This document shows positions 1 through 6,450 of a DNA stretch of 13,374 nt, in pieces (within the stretch, counting starts at the first letter, position 1; each line of letters starts with the position of its first letter). Both the position numbers and the translations under genes were made by a program. The notes beneath the pieces are model-generated. The model saw nothing but the letters and a program-made list of their open reading frames with translations, ran no database searches and had not been told where the DNA came from. The stretch is from Yoonia sp. (GTDB lineage Bacteria > Pseudomonadota > Alphaproteobacteria > Rhodobacterales > Rhodobacteraceae): assembly GCA_028822885.1 (NCBI GenBank), contig JAPKCP010000054.1, positions 1-13,374 on the forward strand, in the 5' to 3' direction.

Positions 1-136
1 CTTGTTTTAACTAAGCTTCGAGTCATATTCCGTATATCAGATTATGGAGATCAGCCAGATGTCGGCGGGTAAGCGAGCCTCGCAACTGATTAAGTGACTG
101 TCACCATGTTTTGGGCTCAGCATTTCTGATAGGCAA

Positions 137-151
137 ACACTTCTCAAGTGT
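137..151 (-). terminator. Weak hairpin downstream of repC, possible terminator
   Basis: A perfect 6-bp stem (ACACTT / AAGTGT) with a 3-nt loop lies about 50 bp past the repC stop codon. Read on the minus strand it is followed by only three T residues, so it is a poor intrinsic terminator. It is listed because no better terminator for the repABC transcript is visible in the first 200 bases. No gene is recognised in positions 1-178. Confidence 0.25.
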
Positions 152-178
152 AATCTTGAACATTACCGTAGCAATGAC

Positions 179-194
179 ATTGTCCGCGGACAAT
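179..194. promoter_or_regulatory. parS-like palindrome, copy 1 (past repC stop)
   Basis: Perfect 16-bp palindrome ATTGTCCGCGGACAAT, 6 bp beyond the repC stop codon. It matches the repABC parS consensus recalled for rhizobial plasmids (GTTNNCNGCNGNNAAC) at every fixed position except the outermost base pair. An identical copy lies at 1230-1245. A centromere-like site bound by RepB next to or downstream of repC is a known arrangement. Binding by this RepB is inferred. Confidence 0.65.
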
Positions 195-200
195 CAAAGT

Positions 201-1295
201 TCATGCCACTCTGTCTTGCGAAATTATAAGCCGTCGGATTAATTTCTCAGGGCTAAAGTTGTCACTTTTTGTACCAGTAGTAATCGACCTGAAGTATGCA
301 CCTACTGTTTTAATTTTTTCATGGAATTGCATAATTGCCCATACGGTGGCCGCAGCTCTTAGAGCTCCAAGTCGTTCGTGTGCTGCTTCATAGCATTGTT
401 GTGAGATGCCAATCATTGGTGCTAACATTCTTGCGTGAGCAATCACATCGTGTGTCGTACTTACCCTTCGGAGTAAATATTTGGTTGCTTCCGGGCAGGC
501 CAATAATAATTCTGAGATGGAGATTGGGTCATCTTTCGTGGCGTTTGTGGTTCCTTTTTCCTGAGCACTTGTCTTTCTATCAATATATTCTTTATTTGAC
601 TTATGATGGTGCCGGACAATTTGGCCGTCACAGGCGGTCATAGTTGTCGTCAGATCATGTGATGAGTCACTTGTTGCCTCGGCCTTGGTGGTAACGTTTG
701 GTAGGCTAGCGAGGATTTTTTGACATTCCTGGAGCGACAATTTGCGTCTAAGGATACGGAAGATGTTTAGCGCTACGTCATCTTTGGGATTGTCTATGAG
801 GCTTTCATTAGTTGCGGCGCGAATTTTTGCTCGCAGGTAATCAATTTGTTCTTGTTCCTCTAAAACGTCTGCCGCCATTGCAGCAATTTCATGAAGGCGA
901 GCAAAAAGTGGTGTTAGATCGAAGCCGAACCGTAGTGCTTTGCCTTCGTGCCTGTTGTGTTTTGTGTATCTCTTTCTATTTGGGCTGTCTCTGCGGATGA
1001 GCAGTCCAATTTCCTGTAGTGTCGCAGCGTGGCGTCTGATTGTTCTGTCTGAAATGCCATTGCGTCTAAAGGTGAGCGTTGAGTTGGATGCGAACACTGT
1101 GTGGTGATTGCGCTTTGGTGCTAGGCACGAAAGCATTGCATCAAGTGTCGAGATGACAGATGCGCTGAGACCTAGGCGCGGTGCTGCATTGCGAAGTGTT
1201 GCAACGACGATGTGGCGCTCTGGGATGGAATTGTCCGCGGACAATACTTCACTGGTCCGCAGCCCAGTGGGTGCAGTTGTTTGTGTAAATGCCAT
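201..1295 (-). CDS. repC: Plasmid replication initiator RepC
   Basis: RepC is the replication initiator of repABC plasmids; in this family it binds an origin that lies within its own coding sequence. The 364-residue product has the family's N-terminal block: residues about 39-80 contain a conserved stretch around LDAMLSCL, KRNHHTVFASN and TFRRNG. A winged-helix segment follows at about 78-110 (SDRTIRRHAATLQEIGLLIRR). A charged, low-complexity linker and a helical C-terminal domain complete it. Length is slightly below the usual 400 or so. I chose the ATG at 1295 (MAFTQT...) over an in-frame TTG at 1331 because RepC proteins commonly begin this way and neither site has a better ribosome binding site. 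It is the last gene of the repABC operon, 225 bp after repB, and the gap carries a probable antisense RNA. A parS-like palindrome is embedded in codons 17-22. The gene looks more AT-rich than the cargo operon. Confidence 0.93.
   Translation of the reverse strand: MAFTQTTAPTGLRTSEVLSADNSIPERHIVVATLRNAAPRLGLSASVISTLDAMLSCLAPKRNHHTVFASNSTLTFRRNGISDRTIRRHAATLQEIGLLIRRDSPNRKRYTKHNRHEGKALRFGFDLTPLFARLHEIAAMAADVLEEQEQIDYLRAKIRAATNESLIDNPKDDVALNIFRILRRKLSLQECQKILASLPNVTTKAEATSDSSHDLTTTMTACDGQIVRHHHKSNKEYIDRKTSAQEKGTTNATKDDPISISELLLACPEATKYLLRRVSTTHDVIAHARMLAPMIGISQQCYEAAHERLGALRAAATVWAIMQFHEKIKTVGAYFRSITTGTKSDNFSPEKLIRRLIISQDRVA
1230..1245. promoter_or_regulatory. parS-like palindrome, copy 2 (inside repC)
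   Basis: Second exact copy of the 16-bp palindrome ATTGTCCGCGGACAAT, within the 5' coding part of repC where it encodes residues about 17-22. Two identical 16-bp perfect palindromes about 1 kb apart that bracket repC are not expected by chance. Likely a RepB-binding centromere site or, less likely, an origin element recognised by RepC. Confidence 0.6.
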
Positions 1296-1368
1296 GTTTT
1301 TTTCACGACAACCTGATGTGAAAGGCACCAATATCTCTAAAATTAGAAAAAAGGCCGCGAATCCACTG

Positions 1369-1383
1369 CAACCGAATCGGTTG
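1369..1383. repeat. Inverted repeat in the repC leader
   Basis: CAACCGA and TCGGTTG flank a single base, giving a perfect 7-bp inverted repeat between the putative antisense-RNA promoter and the repC start. In repABC leaders a stem upstream of repC can mask its translation start when the antisense RNA is bound; this repeat is the best candidate for that element here. The role is inferred. Confidence 0.4.
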
Positions 1384-1386
1384 TTG

Positions 1387-1414
1387 TTGACTGGCGCGGA
1401 GAAGCTGGTAAATC
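1387..1414 (+). promoter_or_regulatory. Putative promoter of the antisense RNA
   Basis: A TTGACT -35 element (1387-1392) is followed after 16 bp by a weak -10-like TAAATC (1409-1414). Transcription would start near 1421 and run against repABC, straight into the terminator at 1436-1475. The -35 is good and the -10 poor; the positional fit with the terminator is the main support. Confidence 0.45.
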
Positions 1415-1420
1415 TGAAAG

Positions 1421-1475
1421 TGCAAAGAACAGATTGGGCTCTCCTAGGAATACCTTGGGGGGCTCTTTCTCTTTT
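1421..1475 (+). ncRNA. Counter-transcribed incompatibility RNA (ctRNA)
   Basis: Between repB and repC, repABC plasmids encode a small antisense RNA of roughly 50-70 nt that base-pairs with the repBC leader, lowers RepC synthesis and sets copy number and incompatibility. Here the plus strand carries a promoter-like sequence (1387-1414) and, about 15 nt after the expected start, an intrinsic terminator (1436-1475). Together they predict a transcript of about 55 nt that would be mostly one stem-loop. Size, strand and position all match the family. The exact 5' end is inferred. Confidence 0.6.
1436..1475 (+). terminator. Intrinsic terminator of the antisense RNA
   Basis: Left arm GGGCTCTCCTAGG (1436-1448), loop AATA and right arm CCTTGGGGGGCTC (1453-1465) pair over 13 positions with three G-U wobbles and one T-T mismatch. 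The pyrimidine-rich tail TTTCTCTTTT (1466-1475) follows. This is a plausible Rho-independent terminator on the strand opposite to repABC. Confidence 0.6.
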
Positions 1476-1520
1476 GGCTGTTGGTCGCGCTCCTTTTTTA
1501 AGTGTTACTGCTCGATCGTA

Positions 1521-2498
1521 TTAGTCAGGCTTTTGCTCTGACTGCCACGCCTCATAGAGACGCGTAAGCTCAGCTTCTGCGTTGTTACGCATCCACTGAG
1601 CAAATTCTGGGGCTTCGGATTTTGAGAGCCTGAACGACAAAGCGCGCGCGGTTTCCTTCACCTCAGCCAGAGCCGTTCCATCGAGGTGTTTGATGGACAG
1701 CGTAGGGAAGGGGGGTGGCTTATCAGTCTCACTAGATTTGAGCACATGGGTGATGGCGGAGCTGATCAATCCGAAGCGATCTTCGGAGGTCTTGGCGAGA
1801 TCAAGTGCAAGCGTTGCGGTGATCTGTTCAAGATTGACGCTATCGCTGCGTGACTGGTCCGCGAGATCTTCCCAACGTCGCCGTCCAATGCCATGAGCGG
1901 AACCGATCTCCTCGATAACTGACTTTGGAATGGATCGTGCAACCTTGGTCATGCGGGATAGCATTGGCTTGTCCACTGCGAGGGCATCAAGAATAATGGC
2001 CTGCTCGTACCCACTTGCGGTCAGCTCAGCCGCGAAGAGCGCTTTTTCTATAAAGCTGGGGTCCAAACGCTGGGTGTTTTCTTGCCCCTGGGCGAGAATA
2101 GCCTCTTCGTCAGAAAGAGACCTGACAAGTGCCTTCGCGGGGATACCTATTGATCGCAAAGCTCGTAATCTGCGGCGACCATAGACGATCCTGTAGTGAC
2201 CGGGTTTGTCGGCGATGGGGCGCACCATAATAGGCACTTGTTGGCCGTGGACCTTAATGCTTTCAGCTAGAGTTACAACATCGGCATCGGTGAAAGACAG
2301 GCGGTCCTTGGGGCCGTTCTCTTCAATGATATCAACTGATATCTCTCGTACCGCATTGCTGGCGACATCCTTCAAGGTGGATTTCACACCACTCATAGCG
2401 CCAGTATTTGGAAAACGTGATTTTTGCTCCCCGGCCGGTGCCGCAGTGCTGTCTGCATCAGGTGGGGGAGGGGGCTGGAAAAGATTTCTACGGGCCAT
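1521..2498 (-). CDS. repB: Plasmid partition protein RepB (ParB family)
   Basis: RepB is the centromere-binding protein of the repABC partition system; it loads on parS and works with the RepA ATPase to segregate the plasmid. The 325-residue protein has a proline-rich N-terminus and a ParB/Spo0J N-terminal domain at about 60-145, including the basic patch GHYRIVYGRRRLRAL and the stretch QGQENTQRLDPSFIEKALFAAEL. A helix-turn-helix follows at about 158-185. The divergent C-terminal part is typical of RepB dimerisation regions. Length is normal for the family. The start codon overlaps the repA stop by one base (TAATG), with a purine-rich GAAGGG about 10 nt upstream, so translation is probably coupled. 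Its likely binding sites are the palindromes at 179-194 and 1230-1245. Confidence 0.93.
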   Translation of the reverse strand: MARRNLFQPPPPPDADSTAAPAGEQKSRFPNTGAMSGVKSTLKDVASNAVREISVDIIEENGPKDRLSFTDADVVTLAESIKVHGQQVPIMVRPIADKPGHYRIVYGRRRLRALRSIGIPAKALVRSLSDEEAILAQGQENTQRLDPSFIEKALFAAELTASGYEQAIILDALAVDKPMLSRMTKVARSIPKSVIEEIGSAHGIGRRRWEDLADQSRSDSVNLEQITATLALDLAKTSEDRFGLISSAITHVLKSSETDKPPPFPTLSIKHLDGTALAEVKETARALSFRLSKSEAPEFAQWMRNNAEAELTRLYEAWQSEQKPD

Positions 2499-3688
2499 TA
2501 GTCAGTTTCCCTTCCCCAAGCTTGCTGGATCGTCTTCTCGAACTCGTCAGCAACGCCGTTCACGCTCTCAAGGATACGAACCAGCGTCTTCTTCACGACC
2601 TGCGAGGGATCAAGCTCATAAATGGTTTGTTGCGTCATTCCAGCGTCCGAGATCGCCGTGGACTTGAGCATCGGTGTGGTCAAAACCTGATCGAGAAGAA
2701 TGGATCGTAAAAACCCCGCCATTTGCGATTGGGGCACGTCTGTTGGCTCATATCTGGCAACTAAGAATTTAAGGAAGCTCCAGTCGATAGGCCCCGATGC
2801 TTCTTCAAGAGTTTTGACAGTTTCTCCTGCCATTTCTAGGAACTGCGCCATCGAAGCGACGTCCAACATGCTTGGAACGACCGTGATCAGTAGACCGGTA
2901 GATGCTAAAAGAGCTGTCATGGTTGTAAAGCCAAGCTGCGGTGGACAATCGATAATGACAAGATCGTAGTCTACTTCGATCTCGTCGAGAGCAATCGCAA
3001 GGCGTTGCGTGAATGGCGGATCGATCTTGTGCTGAAGCGCGTAGGCCGTTTCGGTCTCGTATTCAGACAGCAACAGACCCGCTGGAGCGAGATCAAGATT
3101 GTGAAAGTAGGTTTTTCGGATGACCTGGCTCAATGGAACCGGGTCTTCGTATTTCAGGGCGTCATAGATCGTACCGCTCTCAGCAAACTCGATCTCAGGG
3201 CGATATCCGAACATCGTGGTCAGGCTGGCTTGTGGATCCATGTCGAGCGCAAGAACCCTGTAGCCACGCAATGCGTAGCGTTGGGCCAGGTGGATCGCAC
3301 TGGTCGTTTTGCTCGAACCACCTTTGAAGTTGACGATGGAGATAACTTGAAGGCCGTCGTTCTCGCGGCGGCCTGGCAGATAAGTCTCACCATTCCGGCC
3401 AGTTTTCGCCATCACATGGCGAATTTGGTCGATCTCTTGAGCGGTGTAAAGTCTGCGACCTCTTGAATCGGTCTCGACGTCGGGGAAGTCACCTTCCTGA
3501 TGGCGCGTCCTAAGGTTAGACATACTGATGCCTGTGAGCTCAGATACTTCGGCAGGATGAAACTTACGGAGCAATTTTCTACTATCTGGCTGGAAGCTAT
3601 TGCGCATATGGTTGTTAAGCGCTTCCGACAGGCGGGCAGCGTTCGACGCAATGGACGCTGCGATGGGACTAATTTCAGCAGTTTTCAT
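2498..3688 (-). CDS. repA: Plasmid partition ATPase RepA (ParA family)
   Basis: RepA is the Walker-type ATPase of repABC partition; with RepB it represses the operon. The 396-residue product starts with an N-terminal DNA-binding region (helix-turn-helix at about 44-62, FHPAEVSELTGISMSNLR). The deviant Walker A motif KGGSSKTT is at about 122-129. The A'/B motifs follow (LALDMDPQASLT and YDLVIIDCPPQLG). Length is typical. An in-frame start at 3847 would add 53 residues with no family character (MLPIMNAL...) across a stretch that holds inverted repeats, so the ATG at 3688 is preferred. The ribosome binding site there is weak (AAAGTGAA). It is the first gene of the repABC operon. Confidence 0.94.
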   Translation of the reverse strand: MKTAEISPIAASIASNAARLSEALNNHMRNSFQPDSRKLLRKFHPAEVSELTGISMSNLRTRHQEGDFPDVETDSRGRRLYTAQEIDQIRHVMAKTGRNGETYLPGRRENDGLQVISIVNFKGGSSKTTSAIHLAQRYALRGYRVLALDMDPQASLTTMFGYRPEIEFAESGTIYDALKYEDPVPLSQVIRKTYFHNLDLAPAGLLLSEYETETAYALQHKIDPPFTQRLAIALDEIEVDYDLVIIDCPPQLGFTTMTALLASTGLLITVVPSMLDVASMAQFLEMAGETVKTLEEASGPIDWSFLKFLVARYEPTDVPQSQMAGFLRSILLDQVLTTPMLKSTAISDAGMTQQTIYELDPSQVVKKTLVRILESVNGVADEFEKTIQQAWGRETD

Positions 3689-3709
3689 GTTTGAATTCAC
3701 TTTGCCCTG

Positions 3710-3774
3710 ATGGCCTCTTAATGGGCCATTTGTGTTTCGTCGCCAAATAGCGTGATTTACGTTAAATGGCGACG
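3710..3774. promoter_or_regulatory. Inverted repeats upstream of repA (candidate operator)
   Basis: Two inverted repeats lie just ahead of the repA start. The first has 6-bp arms ATGGCC / GGCCAT at 3710-3715 and 3724-3729. The second has 8-bp arms CGTCGCCA / TGGCGACG at 3738-3745 and 3767-3774; its 21-bp spacer contains the near-palindrome TTTACGTTAA. repABC operons are autoregulated by RepA with RepB at this place, so these are the best operator candidates. No clear -35/-10 pair was identified. Confidence 0.4.
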
Positions 3775-3847
3775 ATTGAACTAATGGCACGCAACTCATC
3801 GCCAGGCAACAATTTTTTGCTCGCAGAGCGTTCATTATGGGAAGCAC

Positions 3848-4514
3848 TAGTCACTATGGAGCATTGAAATGAACAATAACTATCTGATAGTAAACAAAAT
3901 ATTTCGCCTATCTTATAATTCCCGAGATCGAGTTAAGCGAATCCAAGCAACGCAAAGAAATGGTCGTCTAGCTTAAGTTTTGATTCGGCCATTTTAAGCT
4001 TGATCGCTACTTTGGCTCGAATAGGAAATTGCTCAACCAGTAAAGTATAAGAGTAACTTTCCATTGGTTCAGCTCATCCCCGTATAGCTCAAGTAACCAA
4101 CTAGACAGCTGCAGATAAGCATAACATAGTGGACTATCATAAAACAAAATTATTCTCGGGGGTGGATGATCTAAGTGTTAAACACTGTCTCCTTTGCAAA
4201 GCTCTCGGGGCTTCGAGTAGCGCTGTACCGTAGTCTGAAACGATTTAGGGTGAGGCTTAATGGACTATTCGTGGTGGGGCAGGGGCCCTGGATTAATTTA
4301 TATCGTATCTGCGTTAGAGCAGCTCGCTCATTATCGTAATTGTTAGAGTCCTCGTAAGCTGTGCGCGCACAAGCGCGTTCATGTTGCGGAGCAGGGACGA
4401 CAGAGAGGGTGGAAACCGGACATTCACTGTGGGCGCGAATTGATCAGTTCGAGGTGTGGCAACCGGCCATTCTCAAATCCTCCACTGAAAAGGAACATTT
4501 AATTAACCTCTTTC
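3848..4514. other. Gene-poor spacer between plasmid backbone and cargo
   Basis: About 650 bp without a convincing gene on either strand, and visibly AT-rich over most of its length. It contains a 13-bp inverted repeat (ACTATC-T-GATAGT, 3879-3891) that may belong to the repA regulatory region. It also has a 12-bp palindrome TGTGCGCGCACA (4360-4371) and one tiny plus-strand reading frame listed separately. No convincing terminator was found for the cargo operon that ends at 4515. No transposase remnant, RNA gene or tandem repeat was recognised. Confidence 0.6.
4260..4346 (+). CDS. Possible 28-residue peptide, function unknown
   Basis: An ATG at 4260 is preceded by GGTGAGG with a 4-nt gap, a good ribosome binding site, and opens a 28-codon frame that starts MDYSWWGRGPG and ends at a TAG. 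It is the only plus-strand frame in this spacer with a convincing ribosome binding site. I do not recognise the peptide. It could be a true small protein, a leader peptide, or the 5' remnant of a lost gene. Chance remains a serious explanation for so short a frame. Confidence 0.2.
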   Translation: MDYSWWGRGPGLIYIVSALEQLAHYRNC

Positions 4515-5387
4515 CTACTGTGGCAGGTTCCGTTTCGAGATCACAACAAGCATCAGAATTGTCGCGATATACGGTAGACTGGAAAGTAGTTGCGAGGGCA
4601 GAGCAACGCCCACTGCTTGCGCTGTCAATTCGCCGAGGGATAGTAGCCCAAACAAAACCGCCCCAAAGACCACGCGTCCTGTTTGCCAAGTCCCAAAAAC
4701 AACCAAGGCCAGCGCAATCCAGCCACGTCCAGCAATCATCCCATCCGCCCACAGGGGCGTATAAACTGTAGAAGCATATGCCCCTGCAAGTCCGCACATA
4801 GCGCCACCAAAAGCGACTGCTGCGCAACGGATCATCGCTACAGGATAGCCAATTGCGCGCGCCGCCTCACTATTTTCACCAACGGCTTTTATGATGAGGC
4901 CAAGCTTCGTCCAAGTCAGCAAATACCACATTAGGACCGCCCCAACGACCGACAGCCAAACGACAAGATCTTGTGTTAAAAGCGTCGGACCGATGATGGG
5001 GATGTCTGAAAGCAAAGGTAAACCCAGTTTAGGCAAGCCTGTGATGACCAGACTTTCGTAGGATTTTCCAAACAATGCGGATAGCCCCAACCCTAAGACT
5101 CCAAGCCCTAGGCCGGCCGCGACTTCGTTTGCCTTGACGCCTAAGACAAGGCTGGCAAAGACCATCGCCAACAAGGCGCTGGCAAAGGCGGCGGCAACAA
5201 ACCCCAATATGTGTGATCCGGTTTCATAGACGCAGATAAACGCGATGGCAGCACCCAACGCCATCATCCCTTCTAGCCCCAAATTAAGCAGGCCGGTTTT
5301 TTCGACGACCATCTCGCCCAATGCAGCTAACATCAGTGGCAATGCCGCCGCCAAAGTGCCCGCTAAAAGAAACTCAACGATGCTCAT
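4515..5387 (-). CDS. ABC transporter permease, nucleoside/purine type (second)
   Basis: Inner-membrane permease of the BPD_transp_2 family, the same family as YufQ/NupQ, the second permease of BMP-type nucleoside importers. The 290-residue protein is almost entirely hydrophobic, with roughly eight membrane segments. It begins with the conserved N-terminal stretch VVEKTGLLNLGLEGMMALGA that marks this subfamily. The cytoplasmic loop GENSEAARAIGYPV (about residues 168-181) is the coupling-helix region that contacts the ATPase. Length is normal. The start ATG overlaps the stop of the preceding permease by 4 bp, and this is the last gene of the operon. It would form a heterodimeric channel with the permease at 5384-6448. 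The family is certain; the substrate is inferred only from the neighbours. Confidence 0.92.
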   Translation of the reverse strand: MSIVEFLLAGTLAAALPLMLAALGEMVVEKTGLLNLGLEGMMALGAAIAFICVYETGSHILGFVAAAFASALLAMVFASLVLGVKANEVAAGLGLGVLGLGLSALFGKSYESLVITGLPKLGLPLLSDIPIIGPTLLTQDLVVWLSVVGAVLMWYLLTWTKLGLIIKAVGENSEAARAIGYPVAMIRCAAVAFGGAMCGLAGAYASTVYTPLWADGMIAGRGWIALALVVFGTWQTGRVVFGAVLFGLLSLGELTAQAVGVALPSQLLSSLPYIATILMLVVISKRNLPQ

Positions 5388-6448
5388 GCGATAGTCTTTC
5401 TGACGAACGTGACCCGGTAGCGGATCAGGGTGAAAGTCAGCAGGTAAAACACCAGCAGGAACCCTTGGAACACCTCCACTGCTGCAACCGGAAGGCCGGC
5501 TGTCACAGTTGCACTATCCCCGCCGATATATACGACAGAAATAAGAAAGCTTGATGCGACAATGCCAAGTGGTCGCAGACCGCCCATGTAGGCCACAATG
5601 ATGGCGGCATATCCGTAGCCGGATGGCACAGACCGCTGCAATTGCCCCAATGGGCCCGCAACTTCGCTTGCTCCGGCGATCCCTGCAGCTAAGCCGCCCA
5701 AAGCGAGGCTAAGCCAGATCATACGTGGAGCGCTGAAGCCCGCGTATAAAGCTGCTCGCGGGGCTAAGCCTGCGGTGCGCAATTGATAACCACGAAAATG
5801 GTTTTGCATCAAAAAATGCGCCAAAACGCTTGCCCCAAGTGCGAACAAGAGTGAGACATTGGTCCGCGTTCCTTCAAAAAGTAAAGGCAGCAAGGCATTG
5901 TCTGGGAACATCACCGACTGTGGAAAGTTAAAACCACGCGGGTCCTTCCAAGGCCCTAACAGCAGATAATTCAAGATTTGGACTGCAATCAGACTGAGCA
6001 TCAGTGTCACAAGAATTTCTGAAGCTCCGAACCTCGTCCGGAGCCCAGCAGCGATCATGGCAAAGACCATGCCTCCCACCGCACCTGCGATGATCATGGC
6101 AGGCAACATCATTGGAAAGGCCCCATCAGGGTAATAAACGGGCAATGCCGACGCGCAGACCGCCCCAACGATAAACTGTCCTTCAGCCCCGATGTTAAAC
6201 ACATTCGCACGAAAACCGATCGCTAGACCTTGGGCTATCAACAACAACGGAGCCATCTTCAATAGGACTTCGGAAAAGCTGTACCAACTTAAGAAAGGTT
6301 TAAGCAAAAGGGCATATAGTGCCGTGCCGGCAGGTTTTCCCAAAAGCGAAAAAAGGATCAGACTCGCTAAACAAGCCAACGCTAGTGCCAAAATGGGTGC
6401 ACCAATCATGGCAGAGCGTGATGCCGTATCACGCCTAGTAAGCTGCAT
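5384..6448 (-). CDS. ABC transporter permease, nucleoside/purine type (first)
   Basis: The first of two BPD_transp_2 permeases, related to YufP/NupP of BMP-type importers. It has 354 residues, many membrane-spanning segments and the family signature GFRANVFNIGAEGQFIVGA after the second membrane segment. It has the longer N-terminus usual for this partner. I start it at the ATG at 6448 (MQLTRRD...), 2 bp after the ATPase stop. A longer in-frame start at 6559 would add 37 arginine-rich residues that only shadow the ATPase frame. Upstream GTGAAG is a weak ribosome binding site, so translation probably depends on coupling to the ATPase gene. Together with the downstream permease it should form the transmembrane path. 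Confidence 0.92.
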   Translation of the reverse strand: MQLTRRDTASRSAMIGAPILALALACLASLILFSLLGKPAGTALYALLLKPFLSWYSFSEVLLKMAPLLLIAQGLAIGFRANVFNIGAEGQFIVGAVCASALPVYYPDGAFPMMLPAMIIAGAVGGMVFAMIAAGLRTRFGASEILVTLMLSLIAVQILNYLLLGPWKDPRGFNFPQSVMFPDNALLPLLFEGTRTNVSLLFALGASVLAHFLMQNHFRGYQLRTAGLAPRAALYAGFSAPRMIWLSLALGGLAAGIAGASEVAGPLGQLQRSVPSGYGYAAIIVAYMGGLRPLGIVASSFLISVVYIGGDSATVTAGLPVAAVEVFQGFLLVFYLLTFTLIRYRVTFVRKTIA

Positions 6449-6450
6449 CT

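Noticed and set aside
1296..1331. TTG start for RepC at 1331
   Set aside because: It adds 12 residues without family resemblance and has no better ribosome binding site; the ATG at 1295 gives a typical beginning.
3689..3847. N-terminal extension of RepA from a start at 3847
   Set aside because: The extra 53 residues have no RepA character and cover inverted repeats expected in the regulatory region. MKTAEISP... at 3688 fits the usual RepA length.
4361..4827. Overlapping open frames at 4361-4771 (plus) and 4444-4827 (minus) as genes
   Set aside because: Most of their length lies inside the permease gene in other frames, the products show no domain, and no ribosome binding sites support them.
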